DNA from: Astragalus membranaceus
Lineage: Eukaryota; Streptophyta; Magnoliopsida; Fabales; Fabaceae
Direction: 5' to 3'
Assembly (NCBI GenBank): GCA_039519185.1
Contig: CM076849.1
Coordinates: forward strand, 30,892,609-30,956,608
DNA: 64,000 bases
Below, piece by piece: positions 22,842 to 35,755 of the stretch. Under the pieces are notes generated by a model, which made no database searches, had not been told where the DNA came from, and saw only the letters and a list, made by a program, of their open reading frames with translations. How positions within the stretch are numbered: the stretch's first letter is position 1; each line of letters starts with the position of its first letter. The position numbers were made by a program, and so were the translations under genes.

Positions 22842-23854
22842 AAAACACATTTTCAAAGGACAAAACCAACATTTTAGACACAAGGAATCGGTTATCCAAA
22901 CACCAATTCAAAATGTGATTTTTACATCAGTTGTATAATTAATCAACTTAAAAAATTCCTAGAATCTACTATCAAAAAACCTAAATCGTCTCGACAACCG
23001 ACATAAATACCTGATTTTGACGGACTTAAAAACCCTAATTTTACACACTAGCTAGTGGTAGGGGAAAGAGAGGATTAAATTCGTGAAGTGTCTTGTCATT
23101 ATCAAATGGTTTTAATTTGGCTTATCCAAAAAAATATGGTTACGTTTTGTTGACTTTAGTTATAATGGGATTATTAGACCGCAAAATTGGGTCCCAAATA
23201 ACTTTATCATGAATTCAACCTAAATAATCTCTTAGACATGCACCCTAAAATTCAACTCAAAATTAAACCTTAACAAACTCTTGGCCATGCACTCTCAAAT
23301 TCAACTTATTGACCTACTACAGCTTATGAAGCAAGCCCCAACAACTTTCTCAAAGCAATTTAATGCAGAGGGAGAGAAAGAGAGAGAGAGACCTGTGTGT
23401 TTCTTTCTCTTGTCTAATCTATCTAACTGCAAAAGTCATCACACAGCTCAGTAGACAAACGCAAGTGGCTAGCTAGAGAGACAAAGGCGTAACCACAAAC
23501 TACTCAATCTGAGAAAGATCCATTTTAATTAAGCTAGCTTTTACTAGTTTATAAACTTTGAACTTGAACCTATCATTCCATCTATATATATGTGCATAAT
23601 AAATATTCCATCTTCTTTTCTTCACCTTATATTATGACACATCCACCACCTCTATCTTCCCCACGTTAGTTTCTTCAATACAAAACACAATCACAATCAC
23701 AATTTACAACCCACCTCCTTTTCTGTACAGCTCATCTTTCACTTTTACTTCTTTGCTTGCAAAGTAGTACATTGCAGTTTTGCAGAGGCACTTTGTGTTA
23801 TATTATATTCTTTCTTCTTCCCTTTTTCTCTTTCGATCTCTTTTTCAAGCTAAA
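22842..23854 (+). promoter_or_regulatory. Upstream region and probable 5' UTR of the ABCB gene
   Basis: About 1 kb of unique AT-rich sequence. It includes a diverged copy of the AT-rich repeat (22842-23070), two similar lines with CTCTTAGACATGCACCCT and CTCTTGGCCATGCACTCT (23230-23305), a GAGA run (23370-23390) and a TATATATATG stretch at 23583. A pyrimidine-rich leader (23625-23850) precedes the start codon. The true transcription start cannot be fixed from sequence alone. Confidence 0.5.
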
Positions 23855-26800
23855 ATGTCCGGCGAATCAGCCGTGGCATCTAAGGAAGGAGAGAGAAAAA
23901 AAGAACACAAAGTTCCTTTGTTAAAGTTGTTTTCCTTTGCTGATTCTTATGATTGTTTCTTAATGGTTGTTGGATCTGTTGGGGCATGTATTCACGGTGC
24001 TTCTGTTCCTGTTTTCTTTATTTTCTTTGGAAAGTTGATCAATGTTATTGGCTTGGCTTATCTTTTCCCTAAAGAAGCTTCTCATCAAGTTGCCAAGGTT
24101 TTTAGTACTTCTCTTCTTCCCATTCTTTCATGTATTTAGACACTATATAGACCGTTAGAAAAAGTTGAAATATCGATGAAAATTAGAGATAAAAAAATGA
24201 AATCAGAGACGGATTTTGCTTTTTTCTATCTTTATTTTTTTTTCCGCTATTTCAACTTTTTCTAATAGCTATTTTGCAAATAGATTGGCTCCGGGATCCA
24301 ACGGTCCACACCCAACTTCGTGTTTTTGACTTGTTTTGCAAAGTCGAAATTCGAACCATTTGATTCATGGACGGAAAAGAATGTTGGCACTTATATATTT
24401 TGTCTTCTTTTAAACTTTTTATGGTAGAATTCTAGTTACAAATGTCACTAATATGGTAGATTCAATTAAATTTACAAATTGAAACTTTATTCTTTTGGCT
24501 GGAAGTTTTAATGTGGTTTGCAATTTAAATTTTTTGCAGTACTCAATGGATTTTGTGTATCTAAGCATAGTGATATTGTTTTCATCTTGGACAGGTATGA
24601 AATTATTTAGTACTTAGCGAGTTAAATATAATCCTAATTAATTGTCACAATTGGTTAATTGGTTTTTTAATCTAATTTTGGAAATTAATTGTTTTGTTGA
24701 TTATTCTAGAGGTGGCTTGTTGGATGCATACTGGGGAACGACAAGCAGCAAAGATGAGAATGGCTTATTTAAAATCAATGCTGAATCAAGATATAAGCCT
24801 ATTTGATACCGAGGCATCAACTGGTGAAGTCATTTCTGCCATTACAAGTGATATTATTATTGTTCAAGATGCTCTATCCGAGAAGGTACACATACATATA
24901 TACATTCCCAATTTTGTTTTGTTCAAGTTATGTTGCTATCTAGATTCAGAAATAACATTAATTAATGAATTCACTCGTGGTAAAAATAATCTTTTAAATT
25001 TCTTCTTACCCCTATATTCTTTTATTTTTTATTTAATTTTATTTTTTTATTAACTAATTAAGAAATATGTAATTTATATATATATATATATATATATAAA
25101 GTAATATTAATTTAATTTTAATAAATAAATAAAAATAGTCTTATAAAAAGTTGAATTAAAAAGGATAGGTGTGGAGCACATGTTATGAGCAATACATGCT
25201 TAAACTGTCTATATGCATTTCTGGAGATATTTTCCATCATCATAATAATGACATTGTGTAAAGGCAAACATGTCCTTTTCCTACCATTCCAGGCCATTTT
25301 AAAATTTGACCTAATTATGAATCTCACTAATAAAATAAAAATGGTTTCCATTAACTAAAGCCTGTCAAATATGATGCCTTTTATTTATTACTACCTGTTG
25401 ACCCAATTTGAATCTGGTTGTGATGTTCTTCTGCTGTCTTTGGTGTTAAAAAGCCACGGTTTCTTTCTGACACCATATACTACTATGTCTATGAACAGCG
25501 TGTATTTAATGAATTGGAGAGCATTTATATGTTGGTTGGGGATGGTTGAGTTTGTTTTAAGGTTTTTGCACTTTTTTTGGCGATGAACTTAGCTGCATGC
25601 ACCTCGATAAAACTGCCCTATAGATGCAATAATGAGTAACCATCTACCATATAGCTACCACCACTAGCTCCATCACCTCTTTGCAAACACGTAGTAGGCA
25701 TGAATCATGAATGAAGATGAAAACATTATCTTTTGATCTTTTAGTAATTCATTTGAAATAGTGGGGGTGGTTTTGTTTCTTTGTTTAACAATTGAAATTT
25801 TGTACCCAGTCACGGGTAGTTTTTTTTTCCTTTTTCAGGATAAAATTGGTCAAAAGGCAAAAGCCTTGGCGATATTTGACACCGTAAGGATCCGGATCCT
25901 CTGCTGCCTCTGCACGGCGCAGCAGGCAGCAGAAGATCCACGCCGTGATTGATGTAGCTTCAATGACAATCACTTTTTGATGTGATTGGATGAATATTTA
26001 AGACTTTGGTATTGCGACTCAAATTGCTGTTTAAAACCCTAGTTGTGATAATTAAAACCATAATTGATGTTATAATAAAAGTCAACTACATAGATTATCA
26101 AAATAAAAATTGAATTGATACACGGTTGGATTGTTGCAGGTAGGGAATTTCATGCACTACATAAGCCGATTTATAGCGGGGTTTACTATTGGCTTTGTGA
26201 GGGTATGGCAAATAAGTCTAGTGACACTTTCAATTGTCCCATTGATTGCACTTGCTGGAGGTCTTTATGCATATGTTACAATTGGCCTCATCGCAAAAGT
26301 TCGAAAAGCTTATGTCAGGGCTGGTGAAATCGCTGAAGAGGTAAACTTAATTGGCTCTTTAATTTCCCTCTCATTTCCAATTAGGGCATAATTTATGAGA
26401 CTGTTTTGAGAGAACTTAGAACTTATAAGAGCATCTATAATAGGGGGTTTTTATCTCTTAAGAGTTGGAATCATATAGGTACCCTCATTGTGGAGATTAA
26501 AAAGTGAGTACCTATTAAGATGAAACTCTTGAATAAGAAACTCTCTCTCTCTCTCTCCCTCCTCTGACGCAGAGACCCACACATTTACTTTTCATATGTC
26601 ATAGTATAAATTATTGTAAAAATATAAAATGATAAAATGTTAATGAGACCCATTTAGTAAATTTTGTTGGGATTCTCGGTTGGAGAAATGGAGTTCTTAT
26701 ATAAGTACTATTATTAACAAATTATAAATTAGTGATGTGTACACGTAGGATCCATTTAAGTACTCAATATGTGTTTCTCAATTGAGGATGCTCTAACATG

Positions 26801-29800
26801 TTTATAAATTATTTTCAACTTATTTTCTTAATTGGATATGAAAACAATTTATTGCTTATATGAAAACATATGATATTAGCATTATTTATCTTAAGTAGGT
26901 AGCTTAGTTGGCAAGTTAAGGGATACCGGAGTAGTATAAAAAGGAGGTCTAGTTTTCAAATTCTAGAAACTAATATTTTCCTCACCTTCTAACAATTAAC
27001 AACTAAGATTGCCTATAAAAAAATATTAGCATTATTTTAGAAATAATTTATGTATAAGTGCTTATGTAATACATATTTATACTATAAGCACTTAATTAAG
27101 TTATCAAAAAAAATATCCTAATGAGTAACTTTGTGTGAATTTGTAAAAAAAAAGAGTAATTTTGTGTGAATACCATAACACATGTTATTTTATATGTTAA
27201 AAATAGTAATAACAATAATATAATATTGAGCTAAAATAATTTTCAGGTGATAGGGAATGTTAGAACGGTGCAAGCATTTGCAGGAGAAGAAAGAGCAGTG
27301 AAATCATATAAAGCAGCTCTAATGAAAACTTACAAAAACGGGAGAAAAGCAGGTTTAGCAAAGGGTCTTGGATTAGGATCAATGCATTGTGTCCTTTTTC
27401 TATCTTGGGCTTTGCTTGTTTGGTTCACTAGCATTGTTGTTCACAAGAACATTGCCAATGGTGGCGAGTCCTTCACTACCATGCTCAATGTCGTCATCTC
27501 TGGCCTGTAAGTTCTTGTTACCTTTTGTATTACATTGTCTCCAGACCAAGTCATTTTATGCTTTTTGTACAATCACAGTTGCATTAAAGTTGCTTTGCGA
27601 TTCTTGATATTATAGAAAATCACAATCAAATATGACAAATATGACCGATGCAGTCTTAATCTTAAAGTCGTGTCCGGTATCATAGGTGTCCGAAGATACA
27701 ATACCAACACTTGTGGTTACATTCAATTACTTTCATTTTCTCAAATTATTATTGGTGTCTACTTGTTGGTATAAGTGTCTGTATTGGTTAGAGGTGCCAA
27801 TTTTAGCCCAACCCAAACGGTCGACCCAATGGCCCAGTGTTTGTGGGCTAGACTGGGCTCAAAAAATAGAGTCCCGGAAAGAATCAGAACATTTTGGGCT
27901 GGATGGGCTACAAAAACACAGCCCAGTAGATAATTTGGTTGGCCCAATCTGCTTTTGCACTTTGACCCATTTAGCCGGGCTAGGCGGCCCAATTTGACAA
28001 TTCTAGTGTTGGTGCTTCATAGGTCTCAATTGAAAAATCATGATGTCGCGGCCCAAATTGCGGCCAGTTACTGCTAGTAGAATTAGCTGCATTTATGATA
28101 TGAAGGAGATGTTTTGTTTCTCAGGTCACTTGGGCAGGCAGCACCGGATATATCAGCATTTATAAGAGCAAAGGCAGCAGCTTATCCAATATTTGAGATG
28201 ATAGAGAGAGACACAGTGAGCAAAAGCAGCTCAAAAACTGGCCGCAAATTAAGCAAATTAGAGGGCCATATTCAGTTTAAGGATGTTAATTTCAGTTACC
28301 CTTCTCGTCCTGATGTAGCAATCTTCAACAACCTCTGTCTTGACATTCCTGCTGGGAAAATTGTAGCCCTTGTGGGAGCAAGTGGTTCTGGAAAAAGCAC
28401 TGTTATATCATTGATTGAACGCTTTTATGAACCTCTTTCTGGTCGGATACTGTTAGATAGGAATGAGATCAGGGAACTTGATCTCAAATGGCTTAGGCAC
28501 CAAATTGGTCTTGTTAATCAAGAACCTGCCCTTTTTGCTACAAGCATTAAGGAGAATATACTTTATGGAAAAGATGATGCCACTCTTGAAGAACTTAAAC
28601 GTGCTGTGAAGCTTTCTGATGCTCAGTCTTTTATCAATAATCTTCCTGACAGATTAGAAACTCAGGTAAGCTGTTTTGATCAGTGCATCTTTTGAACCCG
28701 CACCACACTTGCAACAATTACCACTTAGACCATGAATGCCGGTTTTCTATTAATAGGCTTAATTGCATTTTGATCCATGCATCTTTAACATTTAAATATA
28801 AAACAATGAAGAGTTACAAACTCTTTTTGTGAATTGAATATGAATATCATTCAAATGAATTGTGAAGTAAAAATTTAGTACAATAGGAAGACGTGTTCTC
28901 TATATTTAGTGCACCTTCTAGTCAAAGTAAATGCAAAAATTTAACTAACTAACCAACTCGAAAAGGTTGTTACAACATAAAAACTAATTTCTAAACTAAC
29001 TTCCTAATATGTGGTGATATGTTTTCAGCTGTGTTAGTTTTGGTTTCCAAATGTGTTTTTCAGGTTGGTGAGAGAGGGATACAACTATCAGGTGGGCAGA
29101 AGCAAAGGATTGCAATATCTCGAGCTATAGTGAAGAATCCATCAGTACTTTTATTAGATGAAGCAACTAGTGCTCTGGATGCTGAGTCTGAGAAGAGTGT
29201 ACAAGAGGCTCTTGACCGCGTCATGGTTGGGCGAACAACTGTGGTAGTAGCACATAGACTTTCTACCATTAGGAATGCAGATGTTATTGCTGTTGTACAA
29301 GGAGGGAGGATTGTGGAGACTGGTAACCATGAAGAACTCATGTCTAATCCAACTAGTGTATATGCATCTCTTGTTCAACTCCAAGAATCAACTTCTTTGC
29401 AACGCCTTCCCTCAGTTGGTCCTAGTTTGGCACATCAATCAAGGTACCTTTTTTTCCTCAATGAAACACGTAATTTGGTACTTATACAATCAAATGAAAT
29501 GATACTGCTTTTATTGCGTTTGAATAAACAGATTAATTAAGCACTTATGAGTTATGATTGTTATGTATATTACTAAAAATTTCAGCATAAACTACTCAAG
29601 AGAATTATCCCGTACAACAGCGAGCTTAGGTGGTAGCTTTCGATCGGATAAAGACTCTGTTGGCCGGGTTGAAGGAGAAAAAACAAGCAAGTCAAAGCAT
29701 GTTTCAGCATCAAGATTATATTCTATGGTTGGTCCTGATTGGGTTTACGGGGTTATTGGGACTTTCTGTGCATTTATTGCTGGAGCACAGATGCCACTTT

Positions 29801-32188
29801 TTGCACTTGGAATCTCTCATGCTCTTGTATCTTACTACATGGATTGGGATACAACTCGTCATGAAGTTAAAAAACTTGCTTTTCTCTTCTGTGGAGCTGC
29901 AGTTATAACTATCACTGTTCATGCTATTGAACATCTTTTTTTTGGTATCATGGGCGAACGACTTACCCTTCGTGTGAGAGAAATGATGTTTACTGGTAAA
30001 CTTTGATGAACTAGCTAATAATTTCCCTCAAACTTATCATCTCTTTCACTGAACTTCCTTTATTTATCTTGTTGTAGCTATTTTGAAGAATGAAATTGGT
30101 TGGTTTGATGATACAAACAACACAAGTTCAATGCTATCTTCGCGTTTAGAGAGCGATGCAACCTTATTACGAACTATTGTTGTTGATCGTTCGACAATTC
30201 TGTTACAGAATGTTGGTCTAGTTGTTGCTTCATTTATTATTGCCTTCATCTTGAACTGGAGAATAACGCTTGTTGTTTTGGCCACATATCCTTTGATAAT
30301 TAGTGGTCACATTAGTGAGGTGAGCTTCCCTCTTTCAACATTCCAACATTGAGAAACTAACACATTTGTTTATATCTTAATATCTTTCTTGAATTACTTC
30401 AGAAACTTTTCATGAAAGGGTATGGTGGCAACTTAAGCAAAGCATATCTAAAAGCCAACATGCTGGCTGGAGAGGCTGTGAGTAATATACGCACTGTTGC
30501 GGCGTTTTGTTCGGAAGAAAAGGTCCTTGACCTTTATGCTAATGAGCTTGTTGGTCCTTCTAAACATTCATTTCAACGTGGTCAAATTGCTGGGATATTC
30601 TATGGCATTTCACAGTTCTTTATTTTCTCATCTTATGGCCTTGCCTTGTGGTATATCCTCTAACTTCATTCTTTCTTTAATACTACCTCTACTCGGGTCC
30701 TATTTATAAGAGAAAAGCGTAGTTTTAGGTTTATTGAATAAATGATCTATCTGTCATTGAATAACTTATGTATCTGGTTATATATCAGTTATTCAATGAC
30801 CCTATAGACCAGATACATCTGTTATTCAATGAACCTAAAACTGCATTTTTCTCTTATAAATAGGACCAGAGGTAGTATGTTATAAGATAAATGTCGCAGA
30901 AAAATGGTGGTTGAGACTTGAGATGTATATATCTTTTGTAGGTATGGATCTGTTTTGATGGGGAAGGAGCTAGCTAGCTTTAAATCAGTTATGAAGTCAT
31001 TTATGGTTTTGATTGTAACAGCATTGGCTATGGGGGAGACTTTGGCATTGGCTCCCGATCTTTTGAAAGGTAACCAAATGGTTGCATCAGTTTTTGAAGT
31101 GATGGATAGAAAGTCAGGAATTGTAGGTGATAATGGAGAAGATTTGAAGACAGTGGAGGGAACAATTGAGCTCAAAAGAATCCATTTCAGTTACCCTTCA
31201 AGGCCAGATGTGATTATTTTCAAGGATTTTAATCTTAGAGTTCCTTCAGGCAAAAGTGTTGCCTTAGTGGGGCAAAGTGGTTCTGGTAAAAGCTCTGTGA
31301 TCTCCCTTATACTCAGATTTTATGATCCAACATCAGGAAAGGTGTTAATTGATGGTAAGAACTACCACTATCTTATTCATTTAATATGAAGCACATATAG
31401 ACATACACGAAAACTGAACACGACGCTGACACAAATGCGTAGACACTGGTAATGTCCAGAATATAAGACACTTCAATATTAGAGTGTGTGTCTATAAGAT
31501 ACCGGTAATGTCAAAAGAACTTTTTAAGTATTACATTTTGCCTATGATAACAAGTCCTTTATCATCAAGTATTTTATATGCTGTTTATCAGAAATGTTAT
31601 AAAATTCTTCTAACAATGACAAATAAAATTCTTACAGGAAAAGACATCACAAGAGTGAATCTGAAATCTCTTAGAAAACACATTGGTCTAGTGCAACAAG
31701 AGCCAGCCCTTTTTGCAACATCAATTTATGAAAACATTCTTTATGGTAAAGAAGGTGCTTCTGATTCAGAAGTAATTGAAGCAGCAAAACTAGCAAATGC
31801 TCACAGCTTTATAAGTTCTCTTCCAGAAGGTTACTCCACTAAAGTTGGTGAAAGAGGAGTACAACTATCTGGTGGCCAAAAACAAAGGGTAGCCATTGCT
31901 AGAGCTGTTTTAAAGAACCCTGAAATCTTACTACTTGATGAAGCTACAAGTGCATTAGATGTTGAGTCAGAACGTGTTGTACAACAAGCTCTTGATAGAT
32001 TAATGGTGAATAGAACAACAATTATGGTGGCTCATAGGTTATCCACTATAAGGAATGCAGATCAAATCTCAGTTTTACAAGATGGGAAGATAATTGAGCA
32101 AGGGAATCATTCAAGTCTTATAGAGAATAAAAATGGAGCATACTTTAAATTAGTCAATCTTCAACAACAACAACAGCGTCAATCATAG
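23855..32188 (+). CDS. ABCB2: ABC transporter B family member, ABCB2/ABCB10-like (full-size P-glycoprotein type)
   Basis: Twelve exons join in frame with canonical GT-AG sites: 23855-24097, 24540-24594, 24710-24885, 26140-26340, 27247-27506, 28125-28665, 29064-29443, 29586-29995, 30078-30319, 30403-30650, 30942-31354, 31638-32188. This gives 1239 residues, close to the usual size of a full ABCB. The order is TMD1-NBD1-TMD2-NBD2. NBD1 has Walker A GASGSGKS (about 396-403), signature LSGGQKQR (about 500) and Walker B LLLDE (521-525). NBD2 has GQSGSGKS (about 1029), LSGGQKQR (1133) and LLLDE (1154-1158). All catalytic motifs are intact. I use the ATG of MSGES; an in-frame ATG 75 bp upstream would add a leader not typical of the family. 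Sequence similarity is closest, from memory, to Arabidopsis ABCB2/ABCB10. It should be an ATP-driven exporter in the plasma membrane; its substrate is unknown from sequence. The introns host several MITEs and a SINE without disturbing splice sites. Confidence 0.95.
24152..24272. repeat. Inverted repeat in ABCB intron 1 (MITE-like)
   Basis: CCGTTAGAAAAAGTTGAAAT at the left is mirrored by ATTTCAACTTTTTCTAATAG at the right with about 70 bp between, so the segment could fold as a hairpin. It resembles a small MITE remnant, but target duplication and family are not clear. Confidence 0.55.
25076..25098. repeat. TA dinucleotide repeat in ABCB intron 3
   Basis: An uninterrupted TA run of roughly 23 bp. 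The 1.25-kb intron 3 otherwise holds AT-rich sequence and the GC-rich hairpin at 25894. Confidence 0.8.
25894..25939. repeat. GC-rich hairpin in ABCB intron 3
   Basis: GGATCCTCTGCTGCCT pairs with AGGCAGCAGAAGATCC (one mismatch in 16), and the loop contains a further CTGC/GCAG pairing. The surrounding intron is strongly AT-rich, so this block stands out. It may be a small foldback element or a remnant of one. Confidence 0.7.
26428..26794. mobile_element. MITE in ABCB intron 4
   Basis: The ends AGAGCATC and GATGCTCT are inverted repeats about 367 bp apart, and the interior has no coding potential. The GAGCATC end type is common among plant MITEs. I could not find a convincing target duplication, so the boundaries are approximate. 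Confidence 0.5.
26893..27016 (+). mobile_element. tRNA-derived SINE in ABCB intron 4
   Basis: TAGCTTAGTTGG (26900-26911) fits the pol III box A consensus exactly. About 35 bp downstream GGTCTAGTTTTCAAATTC (26946-26963) is a degenerate box B. The spacing and orientation are those of a tRNA-derived SINE head. The tail ends in an A-rich stretch near 27016. Confidence 0.65.
27789..28005. mobile_element. hAT-type MITE in ABCB intron 5
   Basis: The imperfect inverted ends TAGAGGTGCCAATTTT and the reverse complement of AATTTGACAATTCTA flank a GC-rich interior full of GGGCT/AGCCC words. The flanks GTATTGGT and GTGTTGGT match at 7 of 8 bases, as expected for the 8-bp duplication of hAT elements. Confidence 0.7.
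30683..30875. mobile_element. Stowaway-type MITE in ABCB intron 10
   Basis: 193 bp with long inverted ends: CTACCTCTACTCGGGTCC at the left and GGACCAGAGGTAG at the right, each followed inward by a matching CTATTTATAAGAG/CTCTTATAAATAG. It is flanked by TA on both sides, the Tc1/mariner-type target duplication. The element lies between exon 10 and exon 11 and leaves both splice sites intact. Confidence 0.85.
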
Positions 32189-33346
32189 CATAATGGAAGA
32201 CATAACAAAAAAAAACAACCATGAATTTTTTATACTGTAATTCTATATTTTGTTTTTTTTTGCTCTCCCACATTTACAGAGAATGGTGTGCATTAGGGAG
32301 CTGATGTTGGATCAGAATAACTTCATATAAATATGTGTTGGTAAGTATTATAAAAATGTAAAATGGCATTTTGTATTTAGTTTTACTTCTTGAGATTCTT
32401 ATTTTGTAGGCATCCCACAACCCTCTCACCTCAAAGTCCTGCAAAACAATAAAATCGTTACAAAACCTGGGGCGTCGGTTAGACTGCCATTAAGAATTTA
32501 TCTACGGATAAGCGCAAATTCCTCATGATTTTAACTTACATGGGTTGGAATCAATTTTGGTGATGTTGTCATATCTATTTCACTTCAAATTGTGGTTCTT
32601 GTTGTTGGAGTATCGAAGTACACTAGGTTCTTTACCGGCGGTTTATGATATCATGCATTTGTTGAAGTTTCTCGTGAATTTTATGATTTGGTTCTTTGTT
32701 ATTTTGTTGATGTTTAGCCTTATTGACTTGATTTTACTTTTGTTCATGGTGGTTAATGTGTGATGCATCTGCCATTGATGGTTAAGAATCAATATCTTTG
32801 TTGATGTGCTTTTCATGAGTGGTAAAACTTTGAAGTGTAGTTTCTGCTTGGAGTTTTAAGTCTTTGCCTGATGGCTTTGTTGATTTTAGCTTTTTCCTCA
32901 CGATTGTTAAGCATTGTAGCTTATGTTAAGTTAAGCATTGAGAGGTGACTTCTACTTGATGGTTAAGCATTAGTGGTTGCTTTTGGATTGTAGTTTAGCT
33001 AATGTGTTTCGCCTTCCGAGATAATCAAAAGGATCAACAAACTACTAATAATACTAGCAATGAGGTGATTTGCTCTAGATAAAAACCACCTCTAGGATAA
33101 AGATAATGCAACCAACATTGTATCCAAGATTTGACAATCTCCTAGAGAAGATACATTTATTCTTCAGGTCCCATAAGACCTAGAGAACAGTATGCCAAAT
33201 GAGAGTCAAACCCGAACACTCCTAATTGATCCAACATAGATACTAGATAGTATTTCTTTATGATTTGATTTACACTTGTATTAATTATCTCATGCCTGAA
33301 AGTGTTGTGAACATCTTCCAGCTTGTTGGGGGCTATTAGAGATGTA
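32189..33346. other. 3' flank of the ABCB gene, no further gene seen
   Basis: Contains the probable 3' UTR and AT-rich sequence with short frames only. No clear single poly(A) signal can be chosen; candidates are AATAAAA at about 32448 and TATAAATAT at about 32328. Confidence 0.5.
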
Positions 33347-33550
33347 GGGACCCGTTTGGATAGAGCTTATTTTAAGCTTATGAAAAACAATTTATGCAAA
33401 TAAATAAGCTTTTATGTATTATTCATAAACATATCTAGGTAGTTTATGAAAAAACAACTTAGGAAGATATAACTTTTGCTAGTGAAAAACTTACTTATCT
33501 CAAAAAGTTGTTTTTCATAAGTTTAAAAATAAGCTAATCGAAACAGGTCC
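33347..33550. mobile_element. MITE with long terminal inverted repeats
   Basis: The left end (GGACCCGTTTGGAT, then AGCTTATTTTAAGCTTATGA and AAAACAA) is mirrored at the right end (TTGTTTTTCATAAG, AATAAGC, then ATCGAAACAGGTCC). Roughly 43-bp TIRs enclose about 115 bp. This end type (GGACC-GTTTGG) is common in non-autonomous hAT-like plant elements. The target duplication was not resolved. Confidence 0.7.
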
Positions 33551-35164
33551 ATAGTTGGCAACTTAGTTAGTTATTAGTTTGTGAATAAATAATTTGTATA
33601 TAATCACTTGTATTAACTTAGCTCGTTTCAACTACAACTCTATTTTTCAGTTTCATACATTTTTTCTCAATTTCTTTCCACCTTTCTGTGCATCAATGCT
33701 ATATGTTTCTTGAGTAACACACTTAACATACCCAAATAGGAAAGATAAAATATAAAAAAGAGAGGAAAAAATAGTGATGTGTGGAAAATGAGGAAAACAA
33801 ACAAAAGGGTAGAATGAGACTTTAAGAAAGTAAAACGTCAAGTTGTACAATTCTTAGAAGAAACCAAGTTTGATAAGTAAAATGGTTCATAAATCTCCTT
33901 TAATTAGTGTTTGGTAGACCCTACACTCTATATAGGTTATTTGCTCCTTTGATTTCTATATTATAGATCGTGATACCTTTTAACTTATGTTTTGTTGAGT
34001 GCTTTATATAAGGTTGGTTGGTTGGCCTTAAAAAATATACTATATATCTGGTTGGTTATCCGAAAAGGTGTAAAAAAAACTTGAAAGGAAATGAGGTAAG
34101 AGGTTGAAAAATTACAGACACACATCTCACCAGTTCATTATTTCCTGTTGACAAATCGAGGTTATGATGTCAATCCCTTTTAGAGAGCATATAATACCTT
34201 GAGCGACGGTGTTACTTTTGAGAGGTCAAAATCTAATTGTGATCAAAATGTCAAACATTTGACTTAAGAGAAAAAGAATCATATATTCTTGTATCCGTAA
34301 CAAAGTTTATTACTAATATAAAAAAAAGTTTATTACATTTCAGTTCATTTTATATCTTCCTTTTTTCCTAGCTTATGTGTATTTTACCTGTATGGATACG
34401 CGCTTTGCATGGCCTCAATACATGAAGCTCCACGTACACTTATGTTGTTGAATTTGGTTTCAATTGAGTTCATGCTAAATTAAGATCAAATGACAGGGAT
34501 AAGTGGCCTTTTGAGGTGAATTTGATTGCAGCACAAAGTAAGTTTATATTCTGTGATAACGATTGCCTCCATCGTATACAAGACCATTTTGTAAATTTTC
34601 TTCTTCCTTTCAATTTAATTGTTAGATGCATTAATTATCTAATATAGTAAAATCAAGTGATAATTATCTAATATAGTAAAATCAAGTGATAAGAAATTGT
34701 CCAAATTAGACACCTTAAAAATTTACCATTTGTCGAAAAAAGGGGCAATTTCGTAAGAGTCCTGCAAAAAGCCAAAAATCCGCGGCTTTCAACAGCTTTA
34801 ATACTGACAGGACAAAAAACAGTTTGAATTGACTGCACCTGCAGCTGACGCGGTAGGGACTGAAAATTGACAAAAAAAAATGTAAACTATGCGTCAGTAA
34901 AAAAAGGCCGCGCAGGACACAAAAAATTAGACAGAAAACTGACCAAAAAGAAGTAAGGGAAAGACAGAAAATGACGCGGGAGTCAATTATGCATAGGGAA
35001 GGGCGGAAACTTAATCCCACTGCACCCCTAGTACATCTGTCATAAGACAGTTACCCTAAATCCGATTGTGGAAATACTAATAAATTACGAGTTATTTGTT
35101 TACCCCTAAATTAAGTAAAAAAGAATTATTTAGAAATAAATTAAATAGGGACAAATTTAAGAAA
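33551..35164. other. Non-coding stretch
   Basis: AT-rich, no credible ORF. It includes a perfect tandem pair of 29 bp (34632-34660 and 34661-34689). From about 34700 the composition changes to CpG-containing, LTR-like sequence that probably belongs to the degraded LTR to the right, without a recognisable boundary. Confidence 0.5.
34632..34689. repeat. Perfect 29-bp tandem duplication
   Basis: Two adjacent identical units starting TAATTATCTAATATAG. Confidence 0.9.
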
Positions 35165-35718
35165 ATTTAATTTTGACTTGACGGGGAAGCCCCGCTCCTA
35201 CAATCCTCCGGTGCAATGAGGAACTCAAAAGTCACGTAGTTCTTCCTAAAAAAGTTTGTTGGTTGGTTGATTTTATTTTTTTTGAAGGGGTTTAAGATCA
35301 CCAAGCTGTACAACTCAGGCGTCTTAAACCAGGATTGATAGGTTGACAAGATGTACATCTCAAACAAGTTCATTTTTTAGTTTTTTGGAAAATAGGTGTT
35401 TAAGAAAAAAAAATTGACTATTTATTAGAGAAAAATTAATTTAGCTTGACGGGGAAGCCCCGCTCCTACGTATCTTCGAAGCGGAGAATCAAAGGCTACG
35501 TAGTTCTTCTAGAAAATGTTTGTGGGTTGATTGGTTCTAATTTTTTTTGGAAGGGGTTTAAGATCAAAGCCGTACAGCTAAAGTCTCTTAAACTGGGATT
35601 GACAAGATGTACATCTCAATCAAACTCATTTTTATTATTTTTTATGGAAAAAGGAAAAGAGAGAAAAATACTTTTTATGTGAACCAACATTTATTTTCAT
35701 TTTTTAAAAATAGATAGC

Positions 35719-35755
35719 AATAATAAATAATAATAATAATAATAATAATAATAAT
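35719..35755. repeat. AAT/TAA microsatellite
   Basis: Run of about 12 AAT trinucleotides with one interruption. Confidence 0.9.

Noticed and set aside
23780..23854. Upstream in-frame ATG adding 25 residues to the ABCB protein
   Set aside because: The family N-terminus begins near MSGES, and the extra stretch lies in the pyrimidine-rich leader.
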